47,292 nucleotides of DNA from positions 1 through 47,292 of the forward strand of contig NZ_JAPVLU010000051.1 in NCBI RefSeq assembly GCF_027158205.1, in the 5' to 3' direction. Numbering within the stretch: position 1 is the first letter of the stretch; each line of letters begins with the position of its first letter. The notes under the pieces were generated by a model. That model saw nothing but the letters and a program-made list of their open reading frames with translations. It ran no database searches and was not told the DNA's origin. Shown here piece by piece: positions 33,655 to 42,004 of the stretch. The position numbers and the translations under genes are program-made. This stretch comes from Streptomyces sp. H39-S7. GTDB taxonomy: Bacteria > Actinomycetota > Actinomycetes > Streptomycetales > Streptomycetaceae.

Positions 33655-34948
33655 ACAGCGGGCAGTCCGCCCGCCATTCGTGCCGGGCGTCGATGATCTC
33701 CGCGTCGGCGGTCTCCGGGTAGACCTCCCGCAGTTGACGCACCAGACGCTGCTCCACCTGCCCGCGCTGTCCGGCCGGATCGACGGCGTACGCGTGCAGT
33801 TCCACCACCGAGCCGCCGGTGCGCAGCGCCCAGCGGTGCGCCTCTCCCTCCCACCGGTCCAGGACACTGACGTTGTCCAGGCCGTCGTAGCCGCTGGTGC
33901 CGAGGAACCCGGGCCGGTCGCCCGCCACCGGCCGCGACAGCCACAGCCGCGACACCAGGAACGGTGGCGCCGTCCGCAGCCGGGCGATCCGCTCCCGCCA
34001 CGCGGAGTCCACCAGTTCGGGCGAGGCGCCGACGACCGTCCGCAGACCGCCGGTGTCGAGGGCCAGCACCACCCCGTCGTACGGCTCACCGGCCGTGTCG
34101 GTGACGACCGTCATCCGTTCCTCGTCTGCCGGGAGCACTTCACCCACCGCGGTACCCGTACGGATCTCCACGCCGAGCGTGCCGAGATACCGGGCCAGCG
34201 GGTCCCACAGGCCCTGGGGGAACGGTTCACGCGGCACGTCGAACAGCAGCCCCTCGCTGCTGCCGAGGAAGTAGATGTGGAACATCAGCACCAGTTCCGC
34301 GGCCGACAACGTCGCCGGATCGGCGAAGAAGCTGCGCGAGAAGACCTCGAAGGCCAGATGGTGGGCCGCTTCGGGGAAGCGGATCGCGGCCAGGAAGTCC
34401 GTGGCGCTCGTCCCGTCCAGCTCCTCGTACACACCCGGAACCCCGACGTCGAGCAGCGGCAGTGCGGCCCGCGGGTTCATCCGCCCCAGATCCCGCCAGC
34501 CGAAGGACGGGCTGCGCGCGACGAAGCCGAGGGCGCTGAGCGGGGGTGTACGCGGTACGCGCGCGAAGCTGTCCTGCCCGCCGTCGCGGTGGCGCAGCGG
34601 ATAGTCCGGCAGCCCCGTCAGACCGTGGAGGCCCGGATCGGTCCGGCGCAGCAGCGCCCTCAGGTTGTAGTACTGCCGGAAGAACGCGTGGAAACCCCGG
34701 CTCATCGTGGCCTCCGAACCGTCGGCCAACTGCGTGGGCCACCCCGAAAGCCGGCCCCCCAGCTGCGCGTCCCGCTCGTACAACGTCACCCGCACCCCGC
34801 GCTCGGCGAGAACAGCGGCGGCCGACAGCCCGGCGATTCCCCCGCCGACCACCGCCACCCGCACCTCGCGCCCCTCGAGGCGGGGGCGTCCGCCGCGGGG
34901 GTCGATGCGCCGGGCCAGCCGGTCCCGGCCCGGGTAGGGCGCGCTCAT
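33410..34948 (-). CDS. crtU: Carotene desaturase/methyltransferase forming aromatic rings (isorenieratene synthase type)
   Basis: 512 residues. FAD-binding VAVVGGGIAGLSAA at about 31-44, GGRLSGWPTQLADGSEATMSRGFHAFFRQYYNLR near 65-98, a central FAD-dependent fold and the C-terminal ARVVVAGDLVRTGLPVALMERAATSGFLAAN. It turns beta-carotene into the aromatic carotenoid isorenieratene (via beta-isorenieratene) with ring desaturation and methyl migration. Its ATG overlaps the crtT stop. The 3' end lies under the run-on frame of the convergent crtV gene. Confidence 0.92.
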   Translation of the reverse strand: MSAPYPGRDRLARRIDPRGGRPRLEGREVRVAVVGGGIAGLSAAAVLAERGVRVTLYERDAQLGGRLSGWPTQLADGSEATMSRGFHAFFRQYYNLRALLRRTDPGLHGLTGLPDYPLRHRDGGQDSFARVPRTPPLSALGFVARSPSFGWRDLGRMNPRAALPLLDVGVPGVYEELDGTSATDFLAAIRFPEAAHHLAFEVFSRSFFADPATLSAAELVLMFHIYFLGSSEGLLFDVPREPFPQGLWDPLARYLGTLGVEIRTGTAVGEVLPADEERMTVVTDTAGEPYDGVVLALDTGGLRTVVGASPELVDSAWRERIARLRTAPPFLVSRLWLSRPVAGDRPGFLGTSGYDGLDNVSVLDRWEGEAHRWALRTGGSVVELHAYAVDPAGQRGQVEQRLVRQLREVYPETADAEIIDARHEWRADCPLFTVGGYQDRPGVRTTDARVVVAGDLVRTGLPVALMERAATSGFLAANALLERWGVRGETLWTVPRRGRSAAARALAGLGRR

Positions 34949-35655
34949 GCGGCGACCCGTCCCACGAACGTGTGGGTGATCCCGGTCTGCCCCCCCGGCA
35001 GCGGCAGCCCGCGGTCGTCCCCGAAACCGGCGGCGCGCATCCGCGCCGCGAACGCGTCGGCGGTGTCGAAATCCAGCACACTGCGCCACAGGTGTTCGTA
35101 CAGGGCCGTGTCCCCGCCCGCCCGGCCCACCGGCATGATCACCGCCTGGCACACGGCCGTCCACAACGGCCGGTGCACCGGACGCCCGCTGAGCGCGTAC
35201 TCGTGCACGGCGATCCGTGCGCCGGGCGCCATCGCGGCGCGCACGGCCGCCAGCGTCGCATCGGGGTCGGTCACGTTACGGAAGAGGTAGGCGGCGAAGA
35301 CGGCGTCGAACGGTCCGTCGACGCCGGCCGCAACCAGCTGTTCCGCCGCCGCGTGGACGAAGCGGACTCCGGGGGGCCACGTCTTGGCCGCGGCCCGTTC
35401 GAGCATGCCCGCCGAGGCGTCCACCGCGGTGATGTCGGCGTGCCCGGCGGCCGACAGCAGCGCGGCGGTCGAGGCGCCGGTACCGCAGCCGAGGTCCAGG
35501 ACGCGGGCCCCGCGTCCGGCGTCGGGCAGTCCCAGCCGGCGGGCTGAGCGGCGCAGATGTCCGTGGTAACCGGGGCTCGCCGCGACCAGCAGGTCATAGC
35601 GTGCGGCAGCATGATCGAAAGCGGTCGACAGGGCGTCGTCGCGCAAGAGGGACAT
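34945..35655 (-). CDS. crtT: CrtT-like SAM-dependent methyltransferase
   Basis: 236 residues. SAM-binding motif I VLDLGCGTGASTAALL at about 52-67, followed by ITAVDASAGMLERAA and FDAVFAAYLFRNVTDP, the layout of UbiE/COQ5-like class I methyltransferases. In carotenoid clusters of this layout this gene is called crtT; its substrate is not settled. ATGA overlap with crtU and 9 bp from crtY. Confidence 0.9.
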   Translation of the reverse strand: MSLLRDDALSTAFDHAAARYDLLVAASPGYHGHLRRSARRLGLPDAGRGARVLDLGCGTGASTAALLSAAGHADITAVDASAGMLERAAAKTWPPGVRFVHAAAEQLVAAGVDGPFDAVFAAYLFRNVTDPDATLAAVRAAMAPGARIAVHEYALSGRPVHRPLWTAVCQAVIMPVGRAGGDTALYEHLWRSVLDFDTADAFAARMRAAGFGDDRGLPLPGGQTGITHTFVGRVAA

Positions 35656-35664
35656 GACAGCCTT

Positions 35665-36876
35665 TCAATGGAGTCCCGGCCGGTGGGCGGGGACGGATCG
35701 GGAGAGCAGCGGCAGTTCCAGCAGCGAGCGCAGCATGGGCACGATGGGCGTGCGCAGACCGATGCCGAAGTCCTCGAAGGGCGACGTCGCACCGTCGAGG
35801 AACCGCAGAACCTGCTCGGCGGGCACGGACGAGAAGAGTTGTGCGAAGAACTGCCCGCCGTCCACCCGTCCGGTGTTCACGGCGCGCAGCAGCACCGCGT
35901 CCATCGCCCGTGCCCTGCGTCCGTGCGGGGCGGGTACGCGGCTGGGGGAGCGGCCGGTTCGTACGGCCTCGGCGAGGTGACGGCTCTGGCGCTGGATCGC
36001 GGCGAAGGTGTAGCCCGTGGACGGGCGGGTCGCCCCGCCGGCCGCCCCGATGAGGAGGACCCGGCGCCCGCTGCGGCGTGGGAAGCGGCCGTCGGTCATC
36101 GGGATCACTCCCTGTTCACGCTCCCGCACGGTGTAGTCCCCCAGAGCGAGGATCGACGCGCAGTAGTGGCCCAGGGCCCGCTCGTAGGCCGCCTCGTCCA
36201 GGACAGCGGGGGAGATCTCCGTGTACTCGACCAGCGCGTCGTGCGGGCTCAACGGCAGCACGTAGCCGAACGCCAGCCCGCGGGACGGCTGGGGGAGACG
36301 GAAGTCCATCAGGACCGCGGCGCCGGGATCGAAGACCGGTGCCGCGGTGTGCACGAACCATCCCCGGAAGTGCTGGAGCAGGGTGGTGCGGGCGGCCGGC
36401 AGCTCCCGGGGCGGGCGCGAGTCGAAGACGAGCCCCGACCGGAGCTCCACGGGCGCCCCCGAGGCGTCACGGCCGCGGACCACGGCTTCGTCCCCGACAT
36501 CACGCGCCGAGTCCACCGCCAACCGCCGCACGTCGGTCCCGCGGGCGCCGAGACGTTCCGACATGGCTGCCTCGAACCGGTGCGACCTGAGCATCTTGTA
36601 CCGCAGCGGTCCCAGCGACCGGTCGATGACCGTTCCGTCCGGGGTGTACACCCGCAACCGGTTCCAGCTGGCCGCCAGCAAGCTGTCGTAGGGCCCCTCT
36701 CCGGCCTCCCAGTAGCACCAGGTCCGGTCGGGTGGACGCAGCGGCCCGGGCGGAGCCTCGACCACGACCACCCGCGGGGCAGCCGTTCCCCCGTACGCGG
36801 GCTCAGTGAGCCCGACCGCCAGGGACAACCCGGCCGCCCCCGCCCCCACCACCGTCACATCCGCGTCCCAGCTCAC
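35665..36876 (-). CDS. crtY: Lycopene beta-cyclase
   Basis: 403 residues. N-terminal VVGAGAAGLSLAVGL dinucleotide motif, then the lycopene-cyclase motifs LRPPDRTWCYWE and FDSRPP, and the conserved C-terminal half with EQGVIPMTDGRFPRR and GAAGGATRPSTGYTFAAIQRQS. It closes both ends of lycopene to give beta-carotene. First gene of the crtYTU operon. GTG start with AGGAGG seven bases upstream. Confidence 0.94.
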   Translation of the reverse strand: MSWDADVTVVGAGAAGLSLAVGLTEPAYGGTAAPRVVVVEAPPGPLRPPDRTWCYWEAGEGPYDSLLAASWNRLRVYTPDGTVIDRSLGPLRYKMLRSHRFEAAMSERLGARGTDVRRLAVDSARDVGDEAVVRGRDASGAPVELRSGLVFDSRPPRELPAARTTLLQHFRGWFVHTAAPVFDPGAAVLMDFRLPQPSRGLAFGYVLPLSPHDALVEYTEISPAVLDEAAYERALGHYCASILALGDYTVREREQGVIPMTDGRFPRRSGRRVLLIGAAGGATRPSTGYTFAAIQRQSRHLAEAVRTGRSPSRVPAPHGRRARAMDAVLLRAVNTGRVDGGQFFAQLFSSVPAEQVLRFLDGATSPFEDFGIGLRTPIVPMLRSLLELPLLSRSVPAHRPGLH

Positions 36877-37118
36877 TCCTCGGCCTCCTGCCCTGCGCGC
36901 CCACCAACAGTCCTCCGCGCGGAGACCCCGGCGGAGGCAGTAAACAGCCTGCTGGGCCGCCTGCCCAAAGGAACGCGGCCAAACGGGGGGCGGAGGGGAC
37001 GCAGTTGACCGGCGAGGAAGGCCGACGTCTGATCGACGATTTCGTGGGAGGCACTTTCGGCGCGGTGGGTGCCGACCTGGTTGTGGTGGCCATGGTCCGG
37101 GGGCGTCCTACCGAGCTG

Positions 37119-37607
37119 TCAGGGCCAGAAGACGACCGCGAGGGCGATGAGCGTGCCGAGGGCTATGAGGCCGCCGAAGGCTCCGAGGACCAGAGCGACC
37201 TTCATGCCGGCCGGTCGCACCTCGTGCCAGCCCAGTTCCTCGGCCACCCCCCGGATCAGGCGATGACCGTCGGCGGACGAGAAGTGGTGCCGCTCGGAGC
37301 CGTCCGCGGTGCGGCTCCATGTCCGGTACCGGCTGCGGCCGGTGGTCACCGTCCAGCCCGGCACCCCACCCCGGCCGCGCTCCTGGGTGCGGACGACATC
37401 CGTCAGCGTGAACGCCCCCTCCCGCGGCCGCAGCTCGACGCGGTACGTGTGCACCTGAGTGAGGTGGCGACCGCTGGACGGCAGGACGTCCACCGCCAGG
37501 TCGAACCCCCGCTCCGTCCGCGACCATCGATAGGACGTCCCCGTGATGGCGACCTGGACGCGGGCGTACAACTCCGTCGGATCGGTGGCGCTGTGGGTAT
37601 CACTCAT
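37119..37607 (-). CDS. Hypothetical protein with one C-terminal membrane segment
   Basis: 162 residues. A soluble beta-rich domain (ARVQVAITGTSYRWSRTERGFDLAVDVL, VHTYRVELRPREGAFTLTDVVRTQE, GRSRYRTWSRTADG) is followed by a C-terminal tail anchor (VALVLGAFGGLIALGTLIALAVVFWP). This would expose the soluble part to the cytoplasm. No known family recognised. The start was set at MSDTHSATD, where composition turns protein-like. Confidence 0.65.
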   Translation of the reverse strand: MSDTHSATDPTELYARVQVAITGTSYRWSRTERGFDLAVDVLPSSGRHLTQVHTYRVELRPREGAFTLTDVVRTQERGRGGVPGWTVTTGRSRYRTWSRTADGSERHHFSSADGHRLIRGVAEELGWHEVRPAGMKVALVLGAFGGLIALGTLIALAVVFWP

Positions 37608-37678
37608 AGGCGCGATGGTAATCCGCCGCTGTCGGAAACCCGTGTGGCCGCAGCACGCCGGCTGCGTAGGGTTGGGCA

Positions 37679-38212
37679 ATGCCCGATCTGCAGCAGTTGC
37701 GTACACGCCACGCTCCGGCGGTCCTGGACTTCGAGCTGGCGAACCGCGGGTACTTCGCCGCTTCGATCCCGGACCGAGGCGACGACTTCTTCGACCGGTT
37801 CACCGACCGGTACAACGCCCTGCTGGCCGAGCAGGCAGTCGGCGACTGCGCCTTCTACGTCCTCGTCGCGGAAGACGGCACGATCCTCGGCAGGTTCAAC
37901 CTGGTCGACATCAAGGACCGCGCCGCAGTACTCGGTTACCGGGTCGCGCAGCACGTCGCCGGCCACGGCGTGGCGACCGGGGCCGTCCGGGATCTGTGCC
38001 GACTGGCGGTGGAACGGCACGGGCTGCACACCTTGCGGGCAGCGACCTCGCGCGAGAATGCCGCGTCCCAAAGGGTTCTGAGCAAGGCGGGTTTCGTCCC
38101 GCTCGGCCCTGCCGACCCCGCCGATCTCGGCGGCAAGCCGGGCACCTGGTACCAGCGGGACCTCGGTGTTCCGACCGTGGACCGTGAGCCGGTGGACCGG
38201 CCCAACGCGTGA
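37679..38212 (+). CDS. GNAT (RimJ/RimL-like) N-acetyltransferase
   Basis: 177 residues: LRTRHAPAVLDFELANRGYFAASIPDRGDDFF, then the acetyl-CoA-binding strand/loop around YRVAQHVAGHGVATGAV and the C-terminal GNAT helix with RAATSRENAASQRVLSKAGFVPLG. Probably acetylates an N-terminus or amine; the substrate is not known. A TAGGGT box about 8 bases before the ATG and lack of Shine-Dalgarno hint at a leaderless mRNA. Confidence 0.87.
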   Translation: MPDLQQLRTRHAPAVLDFELANRGYFAASIPDRGDDFFDRFTDRYNALLAEQAVGDCAFYVLVAEDGTILGRFNLVDIKDRAAVLGYRVAQHVAGHGVATGAVRDLCRLAVERHGLHTLRAATSRENAASQRVLSKAGFVPLGPADPADLGGKPGTWYQRDLGVPTVDREPVDRPNA

Positions 38213-38257
38213 TGGGACCACCGGGACGGAGATGAGGCACCACGGCGCAGCGACCTT

Positions 38258-38545
38258 TCAGTACCTCCGGACCCACAGCTGCCATCCGCCGAGTACCCGG
38301 CTGCACATGTAGGACGCGTAGGGCCCGCGGTTCACGAGGTTGTGGCCGGTCTGCGAGCACTCGATCTCGGAGTGGTAGGTGGCCCACAGGAAGAAGGGCG
38401 AGTCGACGGCGACCTGCGCTGTCCGGGCGACCGGGACGGAGGGTGCAGCAGCGGGGCTTGCGGTGGCTGCGCCGGGCGTCGTCGCCAGCGACAGCGCGGC
38501 GCTCGCTCCCGTCAGTATCGTTACGACGCGGTTCATCCTGCTCAT
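38258..38545 (-). CDS. Small secreted protein
   Basis: 95 residues. Signal peptide (MSRMNRVVTILTGASAALSLATTPGAATASP, cleavage near ATASP), then a short mature peptide. It contains FLWATYHSEIECSQTGHNLVNRGPYASYMCSRVLGGWQLWVRRY with two Cys (ECS and YMC) that could form one disulphide. No family recognised. The start lies at the signal peptide; the longer frame has no such signal. Confidence 0.65.
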   Translation of the reverse strand: MSRMNRVVTILTGASAALSLATTPGAATASPAAAPSVPVARTAQVAVDSPFFLWATYHSEIECSQTGHNLVNRGPYASYMCSRVLGGWQLWVRRY

Positions 38546-38877
38546 CGGGTCTCCTCGAGTCGTCGGGGTGGGTGAAGCGGAGCCAACGGTCGGGCAGTGC
38601 GACGGGACTTCCGCGCTGCCCACGTCCCGTGGAACGGGGGAGCGGGCGGCGGCGAAGTTGGCCGGTTCCTCACCGGAGCCCGGCGCCGCGTGCGACAGTC
38701 CTCGATCAGGACGGCAACATCGACCGCTGTCCGCGGACACCGCCAGTCTGCGGACCGACATCCGGTGCGGTCATTGGCTGCGCGTGCACGCATCCTTGTC
38801 GTTGCGCGCAGACCCGACAGGCGCGACAAAGGGAGTGCCGGGTTCCGGACAGCCCGGTGATCGCGGTTCGGTGCGGA
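38546..38877. other. Gene-free spacer with terminator hairpin
   Basis: Upstream sequence of the small secreted protein gene and the 3' side of the AraC-type gene. Nothing coding is supported. It holds the hairpin listed separately and a looser inverted repeat (TTGTCG...CGACAA, 38796-38829). Confidence 0.6.
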
Positions 38878-38884
38878 TCACCGG
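38854..38884 (-). terminator. Hairpin over the stop codon of the AraC-type gene
   Basis: CCGGTGATC and GATCACCGG form a perfect 9-bp stem with a 13-nt loop, overlapping the stop. It could end the minus-strand transcript; the long loop leaves doubt. Confidence 0.45.
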
Positions 38885-39894
38885 CGATGGGTGAGGGCGC
38901 AGGCCAGGTCCGATCTGCCCCTTCCAGCACGGACGGTCCTCCGGTACTCGGACGGCGGCAGGCCGTACGCATGGCGGAAGCTGCGGCTGAATCCCGCCGG
39001 GTCCTCGAGTCCGTTGCGGGAGGCGACGGCGTGCACGGGGAGATGGTCCAGCCGCGGATCGGCCAGATCGTGCCGGCACCGTTCCAGCCGCCGGCGGCGG
39101 ATCATCGCCGACACCGTCTCCTCCCGCTGCCGGAAGAGCTGATGCACCATGCGGACGGAAACGTGGTGGCCCGCGGCGACGGTGTGCGGGGAGAGCTGCG
39201 GGTTCGCGAGGTTCTCCTCGATGAAGGCTTCGATGCGGGCCAGGAGCGCGGCGCCGCGAGCCTCGGGCTCCAAAGACGCATGGGCGTCGAGTTGTTGCGC
39301 CAGCAGTGCGTGCGCGAGGTGCATGGTCGCGGTCCCGAGCCGGGCACTCTCCGGGGCCTCCAGCCGTGAGGCCTCCTGGAACAGGACGCGCAGATGCTGG
39401 GCGAGAATCGCACCGATTCCCGCGGAGGCGGAGATCGGCGTGGCCAGGAGTTGAGCGATCCCGCCCTCCGGAAAGGGGAGGAGCTTCCTGGGCAGATGCA
39501 GGACGATGCCCTGCGAGGGTCCGCTGTCCGCACTGCTGGTTCCCCGGCCGGTATAGGGCTGCGAGGAGCTCCACATGACGAAGTCCCCTGCGGACAGCAC
39601 GGCTTCTCTGCGCGACTGCGCAACGCTCATGGCTCCGCCCGCGACCAGCGTCAGTTCGTAGGTCTCCGGATCGGACTGCTTGATGAGAGCCGGCGTGCGC
39701 TCCGATCTCAGGGCCGGGAACGACATCCTGGTCGCTTCCAGGGGTCCCGCCGAGAGCATCTCCACCCTGCCGACGAAATCGGCGGCATGGTCACTGCTGA
39801 TACGGGTCGGCGCCGCTCCGCGGCTCACGGTCTCGCACCACCAGTCGAACCGGTGCGCCGGGGGCAGCGCCAACGTGTCCACGACGCCGAACAC
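38878..39894 (-). CDS. AraC-family transcriptional regulator
   Basis: 338 residues. N-terminal AraC-binding-like domain (PPAHRFDWWCETVSRG ... GDFVMWSSSQPYTGRG ... HLPRKLLPFPEGG), C-terminal AraC HTH with IEAFIEENLANPQLSPHTVAAGHHVSVRMVHQLFRQREETVSAMIRRRRLERCRHDL and ...RNGLEDPAGFSRSFRHAYGLPPSEYRR. GTG start with GGGAGG six bases upstream; the longer frame lacks conservation. The ligand and targets are unknown. The neighbours SDR and small secreted peptide are candidates for local control. Confidence 0.88.
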   Translation of the reverse strand: MFGVVDTLALPPAHRFDWWCETVSRGAAPTRISSDHAADFVGRVEMLSAGPLEATRMSFPALRSERTPALIKQSDPETYELTLVAGGAMSVAQSRREAVLSAGDFVMWSSSQPYTGRGTSSADSGPSQGIVLHLPRKLLPFPEGGIAQLLATPISASAGIGAILAQHLRVLFQEASRLEAPESARLGTATMHLAHALLAQQLDAHASLEPEARGAALLARIEAFIEENLANPQLSPHTVAAGHHVSVRMVHQLFRQREETVSAMIRRRRLERCRHDLADPRLDHLPVHAVASRNGLEDPAGFSRSFRHAYGLPPSEYRRTVRAGRGRSDLACALTHRR

Positions 39895-40250
39895 CTGCAG
39901 CCTCCCGAATATCCCGCCGCCTCTTCGGATTCCCTCCCCGTTGGGCGGCCGCGCGACAACGCGCCCGTCGCGCCGCGCGCGTGAAGGGAACCTCGTTCTG
40001 CCCACGGGAGGCTACGCAGAACCGCTCGAAGGTATGCCGCCAGCTGCGTCATTGGCCGAATCGCCCCGACCGCGCGGGCACCGGCCGCCGCCGGCGCCCG
40101 CGCTGGGTGAGGGAGTTCCATCGTGCGAAGCGGAGGGCCTGGTCCGTCCCGCCGCCAGACCGGCCTCGCCCCACCGCATGGGCCGCATGCCCTCCGCGCC
40201 CGCCCGTGAGCGACCGGCACCTTTCGTCGGCCTGATGAGGCGCAGCGGTC
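39895..40250. other. Gene-free region upstream of the AraC-type gene
   Basis: No gene supported. Two inverted repeats are visible: GCGCGAC(N9)GTCGCGC at 39951-39973 and GTTCTGC(N14)GCAGAAC at 39995-40022. Either may be an operator of the AraC-type regulator, or part of a hairpin. Its right end is the 3' flank of the SDR gene. Confidence 0.5.
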
Positions 40251-41060
40251 TCAGTCGACGAGTGCGCCGGCGGACAGATTGACGATGGTGCCGGTCATGG
40301 CTCCCGCCCGGTCCGAAGCCAGGAACGCGGCCGTCTCCGCGACTTCGGACAGCGTGGGCAGCCTCTTGAGGAGCGTGCCCTGCGCCATGCCTCCGCCTTC
40401 GAGCAACTCCTGGACCGACTGCCCGGCCGCTGCCGCGGTCTGCTGGAAGAGGTCCTTGGTATAGGAACCCGCTGCCGGCGCGTCGACGACGGCGTGTGGG
40501 CGGATGCCGATCACCCTGATGTTGTTGGGGGCCAGCTCCGCGGCCAGTACCCGCGAGAAGGCCTCCTTGCCGGCAGCGCTCACGCTGTGCCCCAGGATGC
40601 CGCCCACGGCCAGTTTGGAACCCGGCTCGGACAACGTCAGGATGATGCCAGGACGCTCGCGTCCCATGTGCCGTGCCACAGCTTTGCTGGTGATGAACAG
40701 CGTGCGCAGAAAGCCGTCGACCGGCCGCATGAACTCCTCCAGCGAGAGGTCCGCCAGCAGGGTCCCCTGGTCGTGCGGGACACTGACGGCGTTGAGGGCG
40801 ATGTCGATGCTGCCGGCCGTCGACGCGATGGCGTCGGCGTGCTGGTCGACCGCCTGTTGATCGAGGACGTCGACCCGCGCGGTCTCGACGGTCCCGCCCG
40901 CGGCGGCGATGTCACGTGCCACGGCGTCGAGCTTGGCCTGCGTCCGCCCGGCGATGAAGACCCTCGCGCCTTCCCGCGCGAAGACCCGGGCGACCGCGCC
41001 GCCGATAGCGCCCCCGCCTCCGTAGATCACAGCGTTCCTGTCGGCCAGCAGCCCACTCAT
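40251..41060 (-). CDS. SDR-family oxidoreductase with atypical active site
   Basis: 269 residues. The NAD(P)-binding glycine-rich motif is GGGGAIGG at about 14-21, with GRTQAKLD (basic) after beta-2, and the second-strand motifs ARVDVL and ALNAVSV. In the active-site region a Ser occurs at LTLSEPG (about 144), but where the classic YxxxK would be the sequence is SAAGK (Ser 161, Lys 165). The catalytic Tyr is absent. Related actinomycete SDRs with non-canonical sites exist, so reduction may follow another chemistry or the protein is a binding protein. AGGAGG-like SD precedes the ATG. Confidence 0.82.
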   Translation of the reverse strand: MSGLLADRNAVIYGGGGAIGGAVARVFAREGARVFIAGRTQAKLDAVARDIAAAGGTVETARVDVLDQQAVDQHADAIASTAGSIDIALNAVSVPHDQGTLLADLSLEEFMRPVDGFLRTLFITSKAVARHMGRERPGIILTLSEPGSKLAVGGILGHSVSAAGKEAFSRVLAAELAPNNIRVIGIRPHAVVDAPAAGSYTKDLFQQTAAAAGQSVQELLEGGGMAQGTLLKRLPTLSEVAETAAFLASDRAGAMTGTIVNLSAGALVD

Positions 41061-41127
41061 ATGTTTCCTCCAAGGTGATGGGTTCTCTGCGAGGTTCCCG
41101 GAGACGACGGCCGCACCGTCGCCCTGG

Positions 41128-41472
41128 TCAGTCGCTTTTCCGGCTCTGGCGTTGCATCTCTTCGGCTATGCGCTTGATGCGGTTCAGCCGGGCGTCCCAG
41201 GTCCTGCCGACTGCGTCCAGTTGCCGGACGGCGCGGGTGAGCTGCGCCTCGTCCACTTCGTAGCGCCGCTCGCGGCCCATGGGTGTCGCGTGCACGAGGC
41301 CCGCGCGATCGAGGACACCCAGGTGCTTGGTGACCGCTTGGCGCGATATCGGAAGATGATCGCTCAGGCTGGTCGGCGTACCGACTCCCTCCGCGAGCAG
41401 CAGGTCGAGCAGACGGCGCCTGACCGGATCGCCGATCGCCGACCAGAGTTCGTCGTCGACGGCGGCGCTCAT
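41128..41472 (-). CDS. ArsR-family transcriptional regulator
   Basis: 114 residues, a winged helix: DPVRRRLLDLLLAEGVGTPTSLSDHLPISRQAVTKHLGVLDRAGLVHATPMGRERRYEVDEAQL. No metal-binding Cys pair is seen. The ATG overlaps the stop of the SRPBCC gene, the usual order in a SRPBCC-ArsR pair in actinomycetes. It probably represses the operon through the palindromes upstream. Confidence 0.88.
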   Translation of the reverse strand: MSAAVDDELWSAIGDPVRRRLLDLLLAEGVGTPTSLSDHLPISRQAVTKHLGVLDRAGLVHATPMGRERRYEVDEAQLTRAVRQLDAVGRTWDARLNRIKRIAEEMQRQSRKSD

Positions 41473-41918
41473 CGCGCCACCACGGAAACGGCGTAGCCCC
41501 GCAGCCTGGGCAGGAACAGGTCCCAGCCGCGCTCATGGTCGTGGAAGGCTTCCTCGAGCACCGCGGCTTCCCAGCCCTTCTCCCGCCAACCGCTCTCCGC
41601 CAGGCGCAGGATGGTGCCGTCACCGGAGGGCTCGAGCTCGAAGGTGATCAGGAGGGAGTTGCCGGCGTCGGGCAGTTGGCCATCGGGAGCGATCCAGCGG
41701 ATCGCGAATCTGTGGGGCGGATCCACGTCGACCACCGTGAACTGTTCCACCACGGCCCGGTCACCCCACGTCAGTTCGCCGACCGCGCCTGGCGCGGGCT
41801 CGAACGACGCGTCATCGGACCACCACATCTTGAGGTGCTCGGGGCGGCTGACGACATCGAACACGATCTCCGGTGCCGCGTCGATACGGATCTCGCGCTC
41901 CAACTTTCCGAACTCCAC
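41469..41918 (-). CDS. SRPBCC/AHSA1-like family protein
   Basis: 149 residues: EREIRIDAAPEIVFDVVSRPEHLKMWWSDDASFEPAPGAVGELTW, ...FTVVDVDPPHRFAIRWIAPDG, ...LRLAESGWREKGWEAAVLEEAFHDHERGWDLFLPRL. Matches the activator-of-Hsp90-ATPase-1-like START proteins. GTG start with GGAGG six bases upstream; an ATG eight codons earlier overlaps the operator palindrome. First gene of the operon with ArsR. Confidence 0.88.
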   Translation of the reverse strand: MEFGKLEREIRIDAAPEIVFDVVSRPEHLKMWWSDDASFEPAPGAVGELTWGDRAVVEQFTVVDVDPPHRFAIRWIAPDGQLPDAGNSLLITFELEPSGDGTILRLAESGWREKGWEAAVLEEAFHDHERGWDLFLPRLRGYAVSVVAR

Positions 41919-41934
41919 CAGGGACCTCCAATAA

Positions 41935-41949
41935 GCAACCATTGGTTGC
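41935..41949. promoter_or_regulatory. ArsR-type operator palindrome before the SRPBCC gene
   Basis: GCAACC ATT GGTTGC is a perfect 6-bp inverted repeat in the leader of SRPBCC-arsR, 17 bp upstream of the GTG. It resembles operators of SRPBCC-linked ArsR regulators. Confidence 0.65.
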
Positions 41950-41977
41950 GTATGACTTTAGAGGCCACTCGGGCAAT

Positions 41978-41999
41978 GCGCAACCTTGCGTTGCGCAAC
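41978..41999. promoter_or_regulatory. Second GCAAC-type palindrome
   Basis: GCGCAAC(N5)GTTGCGC plus an overlapping self-palindrome GTTGCGCAAC. The half-site GCAAC is shared with the palindrome 30 bp away, suggesting a second ArsR dimer site; it lies at the 3' end of the quinone reductase gene region. Confidence 0.5.
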
Positions 42000-42004
42000 G
42001 ACGG

